Positions 52,990 through 61,196 of a stretch of DNA of 64,000 nt are shown in pieces (position 1 is the first letter of the stretch; each line of letters opens with the position of its first letter). Source of the stretch: Chloroflexota bacterium (lineage in GTDB: Bacteria; Chloroflexota; Anaerolineae; Anaerolineales; Anaerolineaceae); contig JAMCRR010000035.1 in NCBI GenBank assembly GCA_023381565.1, positions 25,034-89,033 on the forward strand, given 5' to 3'. Position numbers and translations under genes: made by a program. The notes beneath the pieces were generated by a model that did no database searches, was not told where the DNA came from, and saw only the letters and a program-made list of their open reading frames with translations.

Positions 52990-53389
52990 GGATTTCGAGA
53001 TAACACCCGCGGTTAACGCAATTTCAATCCCAATGATGGAAGCGACCTCGGAGCTGGCAGAGAATTTAGCGCAATCCGAGCCTTTATTACGCTACCAGGC
53101 GGCAGACCGCAGGCTCAATGCAGATCCTGAAGCCAAGAAGCTTCTGGCGGAATTTTCGGAGCTGCAACAAAAGATTCGTGCTCAACATGATTCCGGCACC
53201 ATCATCGAAAGCGACATCCACCAGCTGCGCGAGTTACAAAGGATAATCAGCACGAATGATGCGATCCAGGACCAACGCATGGCGCAGGAACTTGCCGTCG
53301 CCTTCTTGCGAGAAGTCAATCAAGAAATCAGCAACTTGTTAGGCGTCGATTTTGCTTCATTGACTCGCCGTTCTGGAGGTTGTTGTTGA
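52982..53389 (+). CDS. YlbF-family protein with Cys-rich tail (second copy)
   Basis: A 135-residue paralogue with the same plan: helical YlbF core (SELAENLAQSEPLLRYQAAD, FSELQQKIRAQHDSG, LAVAFLREVNQEISNLLGVDF) and a C-terminal RRSGGCC. It starts with GTG at 52982, eight bases inside the first copy and seven bases after AGGAGG, so the two are translationally coupled and may form a heteromer. An ATG further upstream is out of register with any ribosome site. Confidence 0.75.
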   Translation: MDKDFEITPAVNAISIPMMEATSELAENLAQSEPLLRYQAADRRLNADPEAKKLLAEFSELQQKIRAQHDSGTIIESDIHQLRELQRIISTNDAIQDQRMAQELAVAFLREVNQEISNLLGVDFASLTRRSGGCC

Positions 53390-53392
53390 TTT

Positions 53393-53410
53393 CCTATAAT
53401 CAACCGGGCT
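53393..53410 (+). promoter_or_regulatory. Small dyad with -10-like box between YlbF2 and the next gene
   Basis: TTGAT-TTCCTATA-ATCAA is an inverted repeat that contains TATAAT. The half-sites TTGAT/ATCAA are those of the ArsR dyads, but in the opposite order. It may be an internal promoter. Confidence 0.35.
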
Positions 53411-53411
53411 G

Positions 53412-53699
53412 ATGGAGGGAATGAATTTGCACACCGTGGTTATTGTCGGAGCGCCAGTGGCCTGCAAGGATGGGATCAAGGAAACCTGGCGCGAGGTCGC
53501 CAATTGGGCTGCCGGACAATTACAAGCGCGGTATGGAGACCAGGTGAAGGTAGAGTACTTTGACTTATTCGATCCGAACTGCCTTCCGATTCCACCCGAT
53601 TGTCAATTACCGCTAGTATTCGTCGATGGAAAAATGATAAGCAGCGGTGGTAAAATCTCCATCCCGCTCATTCGAAAAAAATTAGAGGAACTGGCCTGA
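53412..53699 (+). CDS. Thioredoxin-fold protein of the arsenic operon
   Basis: A 95-residue protein (92 if it starts at the second ATG, 53421). TVVIVGAPVACKDG, then VKVEYFDLFDPNCLP, LPLVFVDGKMISSGG and IPLIRKKLEEL give a thioredoxin-like beta-alpha-beta order, similar in outline to ArsD and YuzD (DUF1462) proteins. Three Cys residues but no CxxC. It is last in the plus-strand ars run and might carry arsenite or thiols. Confidence 0.7.
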   Translation: MEGMNLHTVVIVGAPVACKDGIKETWREVANWAAGQLQARYGDQVKVEYFDLFDPNCLPIPPDCQLPLVFVDGKMISSGGKISIPLIRKKLEELA

Positions 53700-53754
53700 G
53701 GTTTTTTGTTTTGGAAAAAAGCTGCGAAATTAATACTACTGTAAGCCGTAAACA

Positions 53755-54015
53755 AATTTGGAAGAGGGACTTACCAAAAACTTTCGTGTTGCGGAAGAAG
53801 TCACCCAACTCGTCATAATGCACATTGGCAATCGGCCGATACATCATCAGGATTAGCCCGAAAGCAATTGGAATATTAGTTGTTCCCACTGCAAACTTGT
53901 TGAAGAAGCCTTCGACGCCTGGAAGGAAAAAGCCCTGGACGATGCCGACGGCCATTGTTAAAAAAATTCCACAGAGTCAATTAGCGATCCAGGAACGACA
54001 GACGTTTGGTGACAT
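53755..54015 (-). pseudogene. Remnant of an Acr3-type arsenite efflux pump
   Basis: Minus-strand sequence matches the N-terminal quarter of Acr3: KRLSFLDR then a stop, then a frame change at a T-run, then MAVGIVQGFFLPGVEGF, NKFAVGTTNIPIAFGLILMMY, YDELGDFFRNTKVFG. Similarity ends near 53755; about three quarters of the gene are missing. It lies downstream of the two arsC genes on the same strand and was probably their third operon gene. Confidence 0.82.
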
Positions 54016-54035
54016 CAGTTGATTCTTCCATCAAC

Positions 54036-54467
54036 TTACGTTGCCTGCTCATCGACCCAGGAACGGACCTTTTGGTCAATCTGATCGCGGATCTCACGAA
54101 ACTTCTCTAATTTGGCTTCATCACTGCCTTCAAAAGCGGCTGGATCCTCAAAAGACCAGTGCTCTTTATTGATGATTCCAGGCCAGGCAGAGGGACAGTT
54201 TTTCTCAGCCTGATCACATACGGTGATCAGGCGGTGGATAAAGATTTTCCCAAGGAATTCTTGTACACCTTTTGAGGTTTGACCACTCAGATCGTAACCG
54301 ATTTCTTGCATTACCTGTCTTGTTAATGGGTGGATGCCTTTAGGTTGCAGTCCGGCACTGTAGCTTTCAAAGTATTCGTTACCATATCTGCGTAAAAAAG
54401 CCTCGGCCATCTGGCTGCGGGCAGAATTCCCGGTACATAAAAAGAGAACACGTTGTTTGGGGTTCAT
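54036..54467 (-). CDS. arsC: Arsenate reductase, LMW-phosphatase type (downstream copy)
   Basis: A 143-residue enzyme that reduces arsenate to arsenite. The P-loop is FLCTGNSARSQMAEAFL (C-x5-R at residues about 10-16), with a second Cys in VCDQAEKNCPSAWPG and the Asp in SFEDPAAFEG. This is the thioredoxin-coupled, low-molecular-weight-phosphatase type. It starts three bases after the stop of the next copy upstream. Confidence 0.93.
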   Translation of the reverse strand: MNPKQRVLFLCTGNSARSQMAEAFLRRYGNEYFESYSAGLQPKGIHPLTRQVMQEIGYDLSGQTSKGVQEFLGKIFIHRLITVCDQAEKNCPSAWPGIINKEHWSFEDPAAFEGSDEAKLEKFREIRDQIDQKVRSWVDEQAT

Positions 54468-54470
54468 GTG

Positions 54471-54911
54471 CTACTCCATTGACATTTCAGCGATTGGGTT
54501 GGATTGTAGATAGTCCAGGATGTGGGTACGGATTTCATCCCGAACCTGGCGAAATGCTGCCATTTTCTCTTCTTCACTTCCTTTCGCTTGGGCGGGGTCA
54601 GGAAATCCGATGTGGACTCGCATACCTTTACCCAACCAGAGCGGGCAATTTTCGGCAGCATCATCACAGACGGTGATCACCAGATCGAAGCTCCTGCCCC
54701 AAAATCTATCTACTGATTTGGATTCGCCCATATGATTTATGCCCATTTCTTCCAGTGCTCTCAGGGCAAGAGGATGTACGTAACCAGCAGGTTGGGTGCC
54801 GGCGCTAAAAGTCTGCCATTGATCGGAGAGGAAATGGTTGACAATCGCTTCTGCTATTTGCGAACGGCAGGAGTTGCCTGTACAGAGGATTAACACTTGT
54901 CTTTTATTCAT
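54471..54911 (-). CDS. arsC: Arsenate reductase, LMW-phosphatase type (upstream copy)
   Basis: A 146-residue paralogue of the preceding enzyme: LILCTGNSCRSQIAEAI (P-loop with an extra Cys), VCDDAAENCPLWLG and GFPDPAQAKGS. Similarity to the other copy is moderate, so they probably arose by an old duplication or by transfer. It is directly controlled by the promoter-operator region above it. Confidence 0.93.
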   Translation of the reverse strand: MNKRQVLILCTGNSCRSQIAEAIVNHFLSDQWQTFSAGTQPAGYVHPLALRALEEMGINHMGESKSVDRFWGRSFDLVITVCDDAAENCPLWLGKGMRVHIGFPDPAQAKGSEEEKMAAFRQVRDEIRTHILDYLQSNPIAEMSME

Positions 54912-54942
54912 TTTTTACCCTTGATTATTAACAAGAAAATGC

Positions 54943-55000
54943 ATCAATATAGATTGATATATCATAAAGATATTATATCAACCTGTATTGATATATTCAA
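54943..55000 (-). promoter_or_regulatory. arsC promoter with two ArsR-type operators
   Basis: On the minus strand TTGAAT (54995-55000), a 17-base spacer and TATAAT (54972-54977) make a good sigma-70 promoter. ATCAA-CCTGTA-TTGAT (54977-54992) fills the spacer and ATCAA-TATAGA-TTGAT (54943-54958) lies at the start of the transcript. Both have the same half-sites and six-base spacing as the other ars operators. Confidence 0.82.
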
Positions 55001-55080
55001 GAGTCTTGGAGTAAAAATGGGAAAATCTTGAAGGAATTAGAGTAAAAAACTCGGCCTCGCAGGATTACGATTCCATCTAT

Positions 55081-55851
55081 TTACTTTTCTACTACATGGT
55101 TGTCTTTCAGTATTGTTTGTCCGGAAATTCCTGCCAGGAAATAATCGATCCGTTGGTCGAGTTCCTGCGCTGTAGCTCGGAATATTTTGTGTTGAGCCTC
55201 AAGAGCCCCGTTTATCTCAGTTGGATCCGCAATGCTCCAATGAATCATGACAGGGTTGCCGGGAAAGGTTGGGCAAAATTCACGTGCACGATCACAGACA
55301 GTTATTACAAAGTCAAATGGTTGATTTAGAAACTGGTTCTGGTTTTTGGATTGCTGTTCATGAATATCGATATTGAATTCCTCCATAACAACGATCGCCA
55401 TCGGATTGACAGGCCTGGGATCAGTGCCCGCGCTGAAGGTCTTTATTTGAGACAAGCTTTTGACCCGTAGGAAGCCTTCTGCCATCTGGGATCGGGCGCT
55501 GTTATGGGTGCATAGGAAAAGTACTCGCAAAGGCGGAAAGTGATATTTATTTTCCCTATTCAAGGTCAACCCAGGATGAAGCGTTACCTGGGTAATTCTG
55601 AATAAGCTCTGTATCTGATTCAGGTTGATGCCATAATAGATCTCTCGCCCATCGGCAATTGACTGATGCTCGATCACCAGGCCGGCATCGTGAAGTTTTT
55701 GTAAATGATAGGAGACCAGGTTCTGGGGCTGGCCAAGTAAATCCGTTAATTCTTGCACGCGTAGATCGCTTTGAGAAATTGCCTTCAGCAATTGCCAGCG
55801 CAGGTCATTGGATAATAGTTTAAAGATTGAAGGCGCTTGATTTTCTCCCAT
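55081..55851 (-). CDS. ArsR-ArsC fusion: repressor joined to arsenate reductase
   Basis: A 256-residue protein. Residues 1-85 are an ArsR-like winged helix (SNDLRWQLLKAISQSDLRVQELTDLLG, NLVSYHLQKLHDAGLV, REIYYGINL). Residues about 108-245 are an LMW-phosphatase ArsC with FLCTHNSARSQMAEGFL, VITVCDRAREFCPTFPG and SIADPTEING. Such natural fusions are known in several phyla. The start at 55851 or 55866 cannot be settled; both lie just inside the operator region. It probably controls itself and the arsC promoter. Confidence 0.9.
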   Translation of the reverse strand: MGENQAPSIFKLLSNDLRWQLLKAISQSDLRVQELTDLLGQPQNLVSYHLQKLHDAGLVIEHQSIADGREIYYGINLNQIQSLFRITQVTLHPGLTLNRENKYHFPPLRVLFLCTHNSARSQMAEGFLRVKSLSQIKTFSAGTDPRPVNPMAIVVMEEFNIDIHEQQSKNQNQFLNQPFDFVITVCDRAREFCPTFPGNPVMIHWSIADPTEINGALEAQHKIFRATAQELDQRIDYFLAGISGQTILKDNHVVEK

Positions 55852-55864
55852 TATCTGATTGTAC

Positions 55865-55880
55865 ATCAATTTAGATTGAT
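55865..55880 (-). promoter_or_regulatory. ArsR-type operator before the ArsR-ArsC fusion
   Basis: ATCAA-TTTAGA-TTGAT, a perfect dyad with a six-base spacer, lies just before and partly over the possible start codons of the fusion gene. Confidence 0.75.
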
Positions 55881-56080
55881 ATACCCGGCAAGAACGAGGA
55901 ATGAGTTGTGCAGAAAACAATAAGTAAGCGCTTAAAAAGAATACTCAAAGTGTATACGCTTTTTTTCCCAGAATATCCTTTTTCTGAAACAATCACCTCC
56001 GGTTCTAAACTTGAAATTGACCTTCGAAATTTGCCGACACCTGTAGCAACACAGTATTTTTCATATCCAGTCAGTAAGAG

Positions 56081-57586
56081 TTAACCTGGAATCTCAAGCG
56101 CAAGCGGAAGCTTGATTGTAAAACAAGTGCCATACCCTGTTCCCTCAGGGGTCGAATAGATCGGTGAATCGACCCTGACATTGCCATGATGCGCCTCGAC
56201 TAACTGCTTAACGATTGCCAAACCAATTCCGGAACCCCCACTGTTTCGGCTACGAGATTTATCAGCTCGATAGAAGCGGTCGAATATATTGGGAATATCT
56301 TTGGCCTGTATACCACTCCCGCTATCCGACACTTGCAAAGTTATAGTTCCGTCTTTGTGCTCCGCATGAAGGTCAATTCGACCATTTGGCGGGGTGTAAC
56401 GCAACGCATTGCTGATCAGGTTGCGCAATACCATGCTCATCCGGTCTGGATCGATTGAAACAAGAGGTAGATCCTTGGAAGTATTCACCGAGACATTAAT
56501 CCGATGCTCTTCCGCTTGCATTTTTAATGGCTCTACGGCGCGTTGGAACAACTCGGGTATCGAAATTGTGGTTTTTTCCAGCTTCAACTGTCCGGCTTCA
56601 GCCAATGAAAGCAATCGCAAATCAGCCACCAGACGGGCCAGTAAAGCCGTTTCATCTCGCAAAGACACAACCTCATCTTTATTCATCGGCAGCACCCCAT
56701 CTACCATTGCCTCCAGGTTGGCCTGAAGTACAGTGATGGGAGTATTCAGCTCATGAGCGATGTCAGCAATCATATTTCGGCGCAATTTCTGGTCGTGCTC
56801 TAACGAATCAGCCATTTGGTTAAAAGTGCGCGCCATTGTACCGACTTCATCGTTTGATTTCACTTGAATACGCTGGTGAAGTTGACCGGCCGCGATTTTT
56901 GAGGCAGCCCCGGTAACCGCCTGGATCGGTGCAACAATTTGGCGGAAAAGGAAGAATCCCAGGAGCAATCCTAAAACACCTGTAATCAAACCGGAAATCC
57001 AGGTGGATTGTTTGACCGCATTCAGGAAATCCGAACCAATAGAACGATTCACCGGGATGGTCGAGACGGCCAGGAGGGTACCGACCGGCTGCGAATTGAC
57101 CTGGAGTGGGATGCCGGCCTGTAAATCAACGGGGGAAAGCTGGTGGTTTACGTCGATTTGAGCGGTATCAGCGACCACCTTACCCTGGTTGTCGGTCAGG
57201 ATCAGACGAATGTCCATGGTTCCCCACATATCGCCCATACCGCTCGAACCCATCCAATCTTGCATCCCCCCATTCGACATCTCATTATTACCCATCATGC
57301 CTGATCCCATTCTGTTTGGCTGTGCAGAATTGGGTCCATTTGGGATTCCTGACATCATGGTCAAAGGTGCACTTAAGTATCGATCTACACCCTGCCAACT
57401 GCCATTTTGGGCATAATAGCTGGCCAACGTAGGTGCCAGGCGGGTTGCCCAGGCCAGGCCGGTCTCGGAAACATACTGGCTGAATTGGCTTTGCGTGACC
57501 TGATTGATGAGGAGTGAGTTCACCACCACTCCTATCAAGATAATACCCGCAAAGGCGCTGACCAATTTTATCCAGAGACTGCGCAT
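56081..57586 (-). CDS. Sensor histidine kinase with Met-rich sensor loop
   Basis: A 501-residue kinase. Helix 1 (LVSAFAGIILIGVVVNSLLI) and helix 2 (WISGLITGVLGLLLGFFLF) flank an extracytoplasmic loop that has a stretch rich in Met, Gly and Asn (RMGSGMMGNNEMSNGGM...), a composition known from Cu(I)/Ag(I) sites. HAMP and HisKA (ADIAHELNTPITVLQANLEA, His phosphorylated) follow, then the ATPase with N-box NLISNALRY, DSGSGIQ and GGSGIGLAIV. Start at 57586 with GAGGGAATT; longer frames lie in the response-regulator gene. It follows that gene by seven bases. Confidence 0.88.
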   Translation of the reverse strand: MRSLWIKLVSAFAGIILIGVVVNSLLINQVTQSQFSQYVSETGLAWATRLAPTLASYYAQNGSWQGVDRYLSAPLTMMSGIPNGPNSAQPNRMGSGMMGNNEMSNGGMQDWMGSSGMGDMWGTMDIRLILTDNQGKVVADTAQIDVNHQLSPVDLQAGIPLQVNSQPVGTLLAVSTIPVNRSIGSDFLNAVKQSTWISGLITGVLGLLLGFFLFRQIVAPIQAVTGAASKIAAGQLHQRIQVKSNDEVGTMARTFNQMADSLEHDQKLRRNMIADIAHELNTPITVLQANLEAMVDGVLPMNKDEVVSLRDETALLARLVADLRLLSLAEAGQLKLEKTTISIPELFQRAVEPLKMQAEEHRINVSVNTSKDLPLVSIDPDRMSMVLRNLISNALRYTPPNGRIDLHAEHKDGTITLQVSDSGSGIQAKDIPNIFDRFYRADKSRSRNSGGSGIGLAIVKQLVEAHHGNVRVDSPIYSTPEGTGYGTCFTIKLPLALEIPG

Positions 57587-57593
57587 AATTCCC

Positions 57594-58274
57594 TCACGGT
57601 GCGAACTTATAACCGATCCCATAAACAGTAAGGATGTAACGTGGATTTCGGGCGTCATCGCCCAGTTTGGCCCGCAGATTCTTGATATGCTGGTCAATCG
57701 CCCGTTCGTAGCCGTCGTAGGCGGCGTCCTGTGTGTTCTCCAAAAGTTGTAAACGGGTAAATACCTGCCCGGGATGCTGGAGAAGTGTGACCAACAGTTC
57801 GAATTCAATTGGAGTGAGGTCAACTGGCATGCCGTTAGCGACAGCGGTGTGCTTCTCAATGTCCAGGGCGATATCTCCAACCTGTAAAGCCCGCGGCTGA
57901 AGCGCCTGCCCCTGAGTGCGCCGGAAAACGGCCCGTACACGTGCTACGACTTCCCGAGGGCTGAAGGGTTTCGCAATATAGTCATCCGCACCCAGTTCTA
58001 AACCTACGATCCGGTCAGTCTCCTCGCCCTGGGCGGTGAGCATAATAATGGGCACGATCGACTCACGGCGGATCTGCCGGCAGATTTCCCAGCCATCCAT
58101 GTGAGGTAATAGAATGTCCAGGATAACTAAATCTGGTTGTTCATGTCGAAACGCCGGTAAAGCCAGCGCTCCATCGCTGATCGACGCGGTTTTATATCCG
58201 GCCTGTTCCAGGTAAAGTTGGAGCGTCCGAGTGATTTTTGATTCGTCATCGACTAGTAAAATTTTTTCAGGCAT
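57594..58274 (-). CDS. OmpR-family response regulator
   Basis: A 226-residue regulator. The receiver has DDE (KILLVDDESK), the phosphorylated Asp in LVILDILLPHMDGWE, Thr in IMLTAQGEE and Lys in DDYIAKPFSPREVVARVRA. The C-terminal winged helix shows LTPIEFELLVTLLQHPGQVFTR and DQHIKNLRAKLG. It is the partner of the kinase just downstream and probably controls the metal genes around it. Confidence 0.94.
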   Translation of the reverse strand: MPEKILLVDDESKITRTLQLYLEQAGYKTASISDGALALPAFRHEQPDLVILDILLPHMDGWEICRQIRRESIVPIIMLTAQGEETDRIVGLELGADDYIAKPFSPREVVARVRAVFRRTQGQALQPRALQVGDIALDIEKHTAVANGMPVDLTPIEFELLVTLLQHPGQVFTRLQLLENTQDAAYDGYERAIDQHIKNLRAKLGDDARNPRYILTVYGIGYKFAP

Positions 58275-58297
58275 CGCTTGCTAAGAATACCTGATCA

Positions 58298-58627
58298 TTA
58301 TGTAGAAGTTGTGAGGGGAGGTCTACTCAAATCCCTCAATTTGTCGCGAAGCATCTCGATCGTTGGCCAGCCCTTCAATCCGGTTGAGGTGGAATAGACC
58401 CGGCAGCTCATTGAAAAGCGATCCTGATGCGCAGGCCAGAAATCAACACCATCCACCTGGAAGGAGGGGGACCCAAGAAACCGCTGATCCACCGCTTCCT
58501 GGTCAGTTGTCACCTTGATTAATTGTACGGATGCATCCAGTTTCTCTTCTGTAATCGCCGTTCGCAGATTCGTCAGTGCCTGTTGCCAGGATGGACACCC
58601 GTCAAAGTACAGCAAATTGATTTTCAT
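58298..58627 (-). CDS. Thioredoxin-like protein of the metal operon
   Basis: A 109-residue protein starting MKINLLYFDGCPSWQQAL, then VDQRFLGSPSFQVDGVDFWP. The single-Cys FDGCPSW motif and the cis-Pro GSPSF fit a thioredoxin-like fold often seen beside metal and mercury genes. A longer start (GTG at 58669) is possible but the conserved family start supports 58627. It lies just after the ATPase. Confidence 0.68.
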   Translation of the reverse strand: MKINLLYFDGCPSWQQALTNLRTAITEEKLDASVQLIKVTTDQEAVDQRFLGSPSFQVDGVDFWPAHQDRFSMSCRVYSTSTGLKGWPTIEMLRDKLRDLSRPPLTTST

Positions 58628-58669
58628 TCGATCTAGATACCTCTTCACATTTTCAGTTTGCTGTTCCAC

Positions 58670-60760
58670 TCACTTCTGCCGTAAAAGCCGGGAAGAGTTT
58701 CCAAGGATGCCCAGATCTGGCAGTGATTGGGCTGCTGCCGCCAGAATAGGCGGCAGAATGCCGAAGGCGGCCAATGTCAGCCCCACGATGTTGTAAACCA
58801 TCGTGAAGCCCAGATTCATTTTGATCACTCGCATGGTTCGCTGTGCAATTTGGAAAGCGCGTGGCAGCAGGCTCCAATCTTCACGCATCAATGCTATGTG
58901 TGCGGCTTCGATGGCTACATCCGTTCCACCAGCCCCCATCGCAATGCCCACATTCGCCTGTGCCAGTGCCGGTGCATCGTTGACGCCGTCGCCGACCATC
59001 ACAACCGTACGGCCTTCCGCCTGGTGCTCTTTCACGATGCGGATCTTATCTTCTGGGAGCAAGTTGGCACGGTAGTCAATGCCTAACTGACCGGCAATCG
59101 CGGCCGCAGTACGCTCGTTGTCACCGGTCAAGAGTTCAATTTTCTTTACGCCCAGGCGTTTCAACTCCGCCAGCGCCGCGGGCGTTTCGGGACGGAGTGT
59201 ATCGGAGGCCGCCAAAATCCCTGCCAATTCCTGATTAACGCGGACATAAAGAAGGGTTTTGCCTTGCTTTTCTAGCTCAATCGCTGCTGCGGGGAGTGGG
59301 CTATCCTCCAAGATGCGCCAGCTGCCAACCTCCACAACCGTTTCATCCACCCGGGCATGCACCCCACGTCCCGGTTCCGCAACAAAATCCTGTATATCCA
59401 ATAAATTTAGGCTCTGTTCTCGCGCCGCCTGGCGGACAGCCTCGGCTAATGGGTGTTCCGAATAGCGTTCGGCGGAGGCAGACAGTGTAAGCAGCCGCTC
59501 TTCGCTCAACCCATTCAAGCGGACGACATCCATCAGGCGCGGCTTCCCCGTCGTGAGCGTGCCGGTTTTGTCAATCAACACAGTATCCGCTTTAGCCAAC
59601 AGTTCCAAATAGCGACCGCCCTTGATCAACAGACCGTGTTTCGCCCCGGCCCCGATCGATGCCAGCATCGCGATAGGCGTGGCCAGCGCAAAGGAGCAGG
59701 AACAGGCTACTAGAAGGACCGCTGCGGTCGATAGGGGGTTGCGGCTGATCAGGAATGTGATCGCGGCGATTGCCGCCACAACCGGCAGATAATAGCCTGA
59801 GAATTTATCACCGATGCGTTGGACTTCAGCCCGGTTGGCTTCGGCCTCTTCGACCATGCGCACTACCCGGCCAAAGGTCGTATCGGGTCCAACCAAAGTC
59901 GTTTTCACCCGCAAGCTGCCCATCTGTGCAATTGTCGCGGCAAAAACTTTGGCGCCCTGGCTGACATCTACCGGCATCGATTCACCTGTAATGGCTGCCT
60001 GATCAATGGTGGCCTGGCCATCCAAAACGACCCCATCCACCGGGATTTTCTCTCCAGGCCGGACGATGACGACATCATTCGGTTGAACCTGGCTGACCGG
60101 CACTTCCACCTCCGAGCCTTCGCGCTCGATCCGGGCGGTTTGCGGAGCCATTGCGGTCAGATCACGCACGGCTTTGCGGGCGCGGTCGGTGGTGAACTTT
60201 TCGGCGTAATCGCCCACGCGCATAAAGAAAACGACCACGACCGCGGTAGCCCATTCCCCGACGACCAATGCAGCGATCACACCGACTGTCATCAGGGTAT
60301 GGGAAATGATCTGGCGGCGCAGGGTAGCCTGGACAACATTTTTGAAGACCGGGTAACCAAATAGCAGCACCAAGGCGAAACCGACCGGCCAGGGAACCAG
60401 CTCGGTTATCTTTTCGAACCAGCCCAACCATTCGCCAAAGACCACCACAAACAAGACCACGCCGAAGACGATCCCAAACACGGTCAGCACCGGCCGGGTG
60501 AAATCCTGGAGAGTCCGGGAGGCCGGCGCTTGAGTTGGGACCTCATCAGGCACCGAGTATCCGGCACCGGCAACCGCCTGGCGGATCATGGGAAGATCCA
60601 CCAGGGTTGGATCAAACTGAATAGTAGCCTTCTCGGCAGCTAAAAGCACATTGACCGATTTCACACCAGGCAGCTCCTGGATGGCGTGGTGGACATGCTG
60701 GGTGCATTCGGTGCAATCCATCCCCTTGACGGGAACTTCCATCGTCCTCAGATTAGCCAT
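58670..60760 (-). CDS. P1B heavy-metal ATPase with CSC motif
   Basis: A 696-residue metal pump. An N-terminal HMA domain has the CxxC site in GMDCTECTQHVHHAI. Then come membrane helices, the transmembrane motif VACSCSFALATP (CSC where CPC is usual), the phosphorylation site LIDKTGTLTTGKP, the SEHPLAEAV (SEHP) loop and VGDGVNDAPALAQA. The substitution of Pro by Ser in the metal-site motif is uncommon. With a CmtR-type regulator beside it, export of Cd, Pb or Zn is at least as likely as Cu. Start at 60760 (AAGGAGC); overlaps the repressor gene by eight bases. Confidence 0.9.
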   Translation of the reverse strand: MANLRTMEVPVKGMDCTECTQHVHHAIQELPGVKSVNVLLAAEKATIQFDPTLVDLPMIRQAVAGAGYSVPDEVPTQAPASRTLQDFTRPVLTVFGIVFGVVLFVVVFGEWLGWFEKITELVPWPVGFALVLLFGYPVFKNVVQATLRRQIISHTLMTVGVIAALVVGEWATAVVVVFFMRVGDYAEKFTTDRARKAVRDLTAMAPQTARIEREGSEVEVPVSQVQPNDVVIVRPGEKIPVDGVVLDGQATIDQAAITGESMPVDVSQGAKVFAATIAQMGSLRVKTTLVGPDTTFGRVVRMVEEAEANRAEVQRIGDKFSGYYLPVVAAIAAITFLISRNPLSTAAVLLVACSCSFALATPIAMLASIGAGAKHGLLIKGGRYLELLAKADTVLIDKTGTLTTGKPRLMDVVRLNGLSEERLLTLSASAERYSEHPLAEAVRQAAREQSLNLLDIQDFVAEPGRGVHARVDETVVEVGSWRILEDSPLPAAAIELEKQGKTLLYVRVNQELAGILAASDTLRPETPAALAELKRLGVKKIELLTGDNERTAAAIAGQLGIDYRANLLPEDKIRIVKEHQAEGRTVVMVGDGVNDAPALAQANVGIAMGAGGTDVAIEAAHIALMREDWSLLPRAFQIAQRTMRVIKMNLGFTMVYNIVGLTLAAFGILPPILAAAAQSLPDLGILGNSSRLLRQK

Positions 60761-61130
60761 TGATTTGCTCCTTGGGTAATTCGACCGGTAATTCGTCCTC
60801 GCTGCCATAACGAGTGCATTCGTACACCCCTCTGGCCACATCAGCCAGCAGACTCCCGGCGACGTTCAAAATTTCGTTGACGCGCGGGTCGCTTAATTGA
60901 TAAATAACAAACTTTCCACGCTGCTGCGTGCTAACCAACCCACAGTCTCGCAAGCAGCTCAGGTGGCTGGAAACGTTTGGCTGACTCAGTCCAGTTTCCA
61001 GGACAATTTCATTTACCTTCCTGGGGCCTTCCAGTAACGCCTCCAGGATAGAAAGGCGCGACGGATCGCCAAACCCGCGAAACAACCTGGCTTTGGCGGA
61101 TAATGCTATTCGGTCAGATAATTGGTGCAT
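60753..61130 (-). CDS. ArsR/SmtB-family metal repressor, CmtR-like
   Basis: A 125-residue winged-helix repressor. In the recognition helix SHLSCLRDCGLV, C59 and C63 have the C-x3-C spacing of mycobacterial CmtR (C57, C61), and C105 in GVYECTRYG is placed like CmtR C102. These three residues bind Cd(II) or Pb(II) in CmtR. The classic ELCVC motif is absent. It heads the minus-strand run repressor-ATPase-thioredoxin-like-two-component system, and the large palindrome upstream is its likely operator. Confidence 0.88.
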   Translation of the reverse strand: MHQLSDRIALSAKARLFRGFGDPSRLSILEALLEGPRKVNEIVLETGLSQPNVSSHLSCLRDCGLVSTQQRGKFVIYQLSDPRVNEILNVAGSLLADVARGVYECTRYGSEDELPVELPKEQING

Positions 61131-61160
61131 ATTGTCACTCCTGGGACGATTGGATCAGCC

Positions 61161-61196
61161 ATATAATCATATAACTAATTACTTATATGATTATAT
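61161..61196. promoter_or_regulatory. Large palindromic operator between divergent metal genes
   Basis: ATATAATCATATAA (61161-61174) and TTATATGATTATAT (61183-61196) are perfect inverted arms with spacer CTAATTAC. It lies about 30 bases before the CmtR-like gene and about 120 bases before the Met-rich gene, and contains TATAAT boxes on the plus strand. Fits an SmtB/ArsR-family binding site. Confidence 0.8.
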
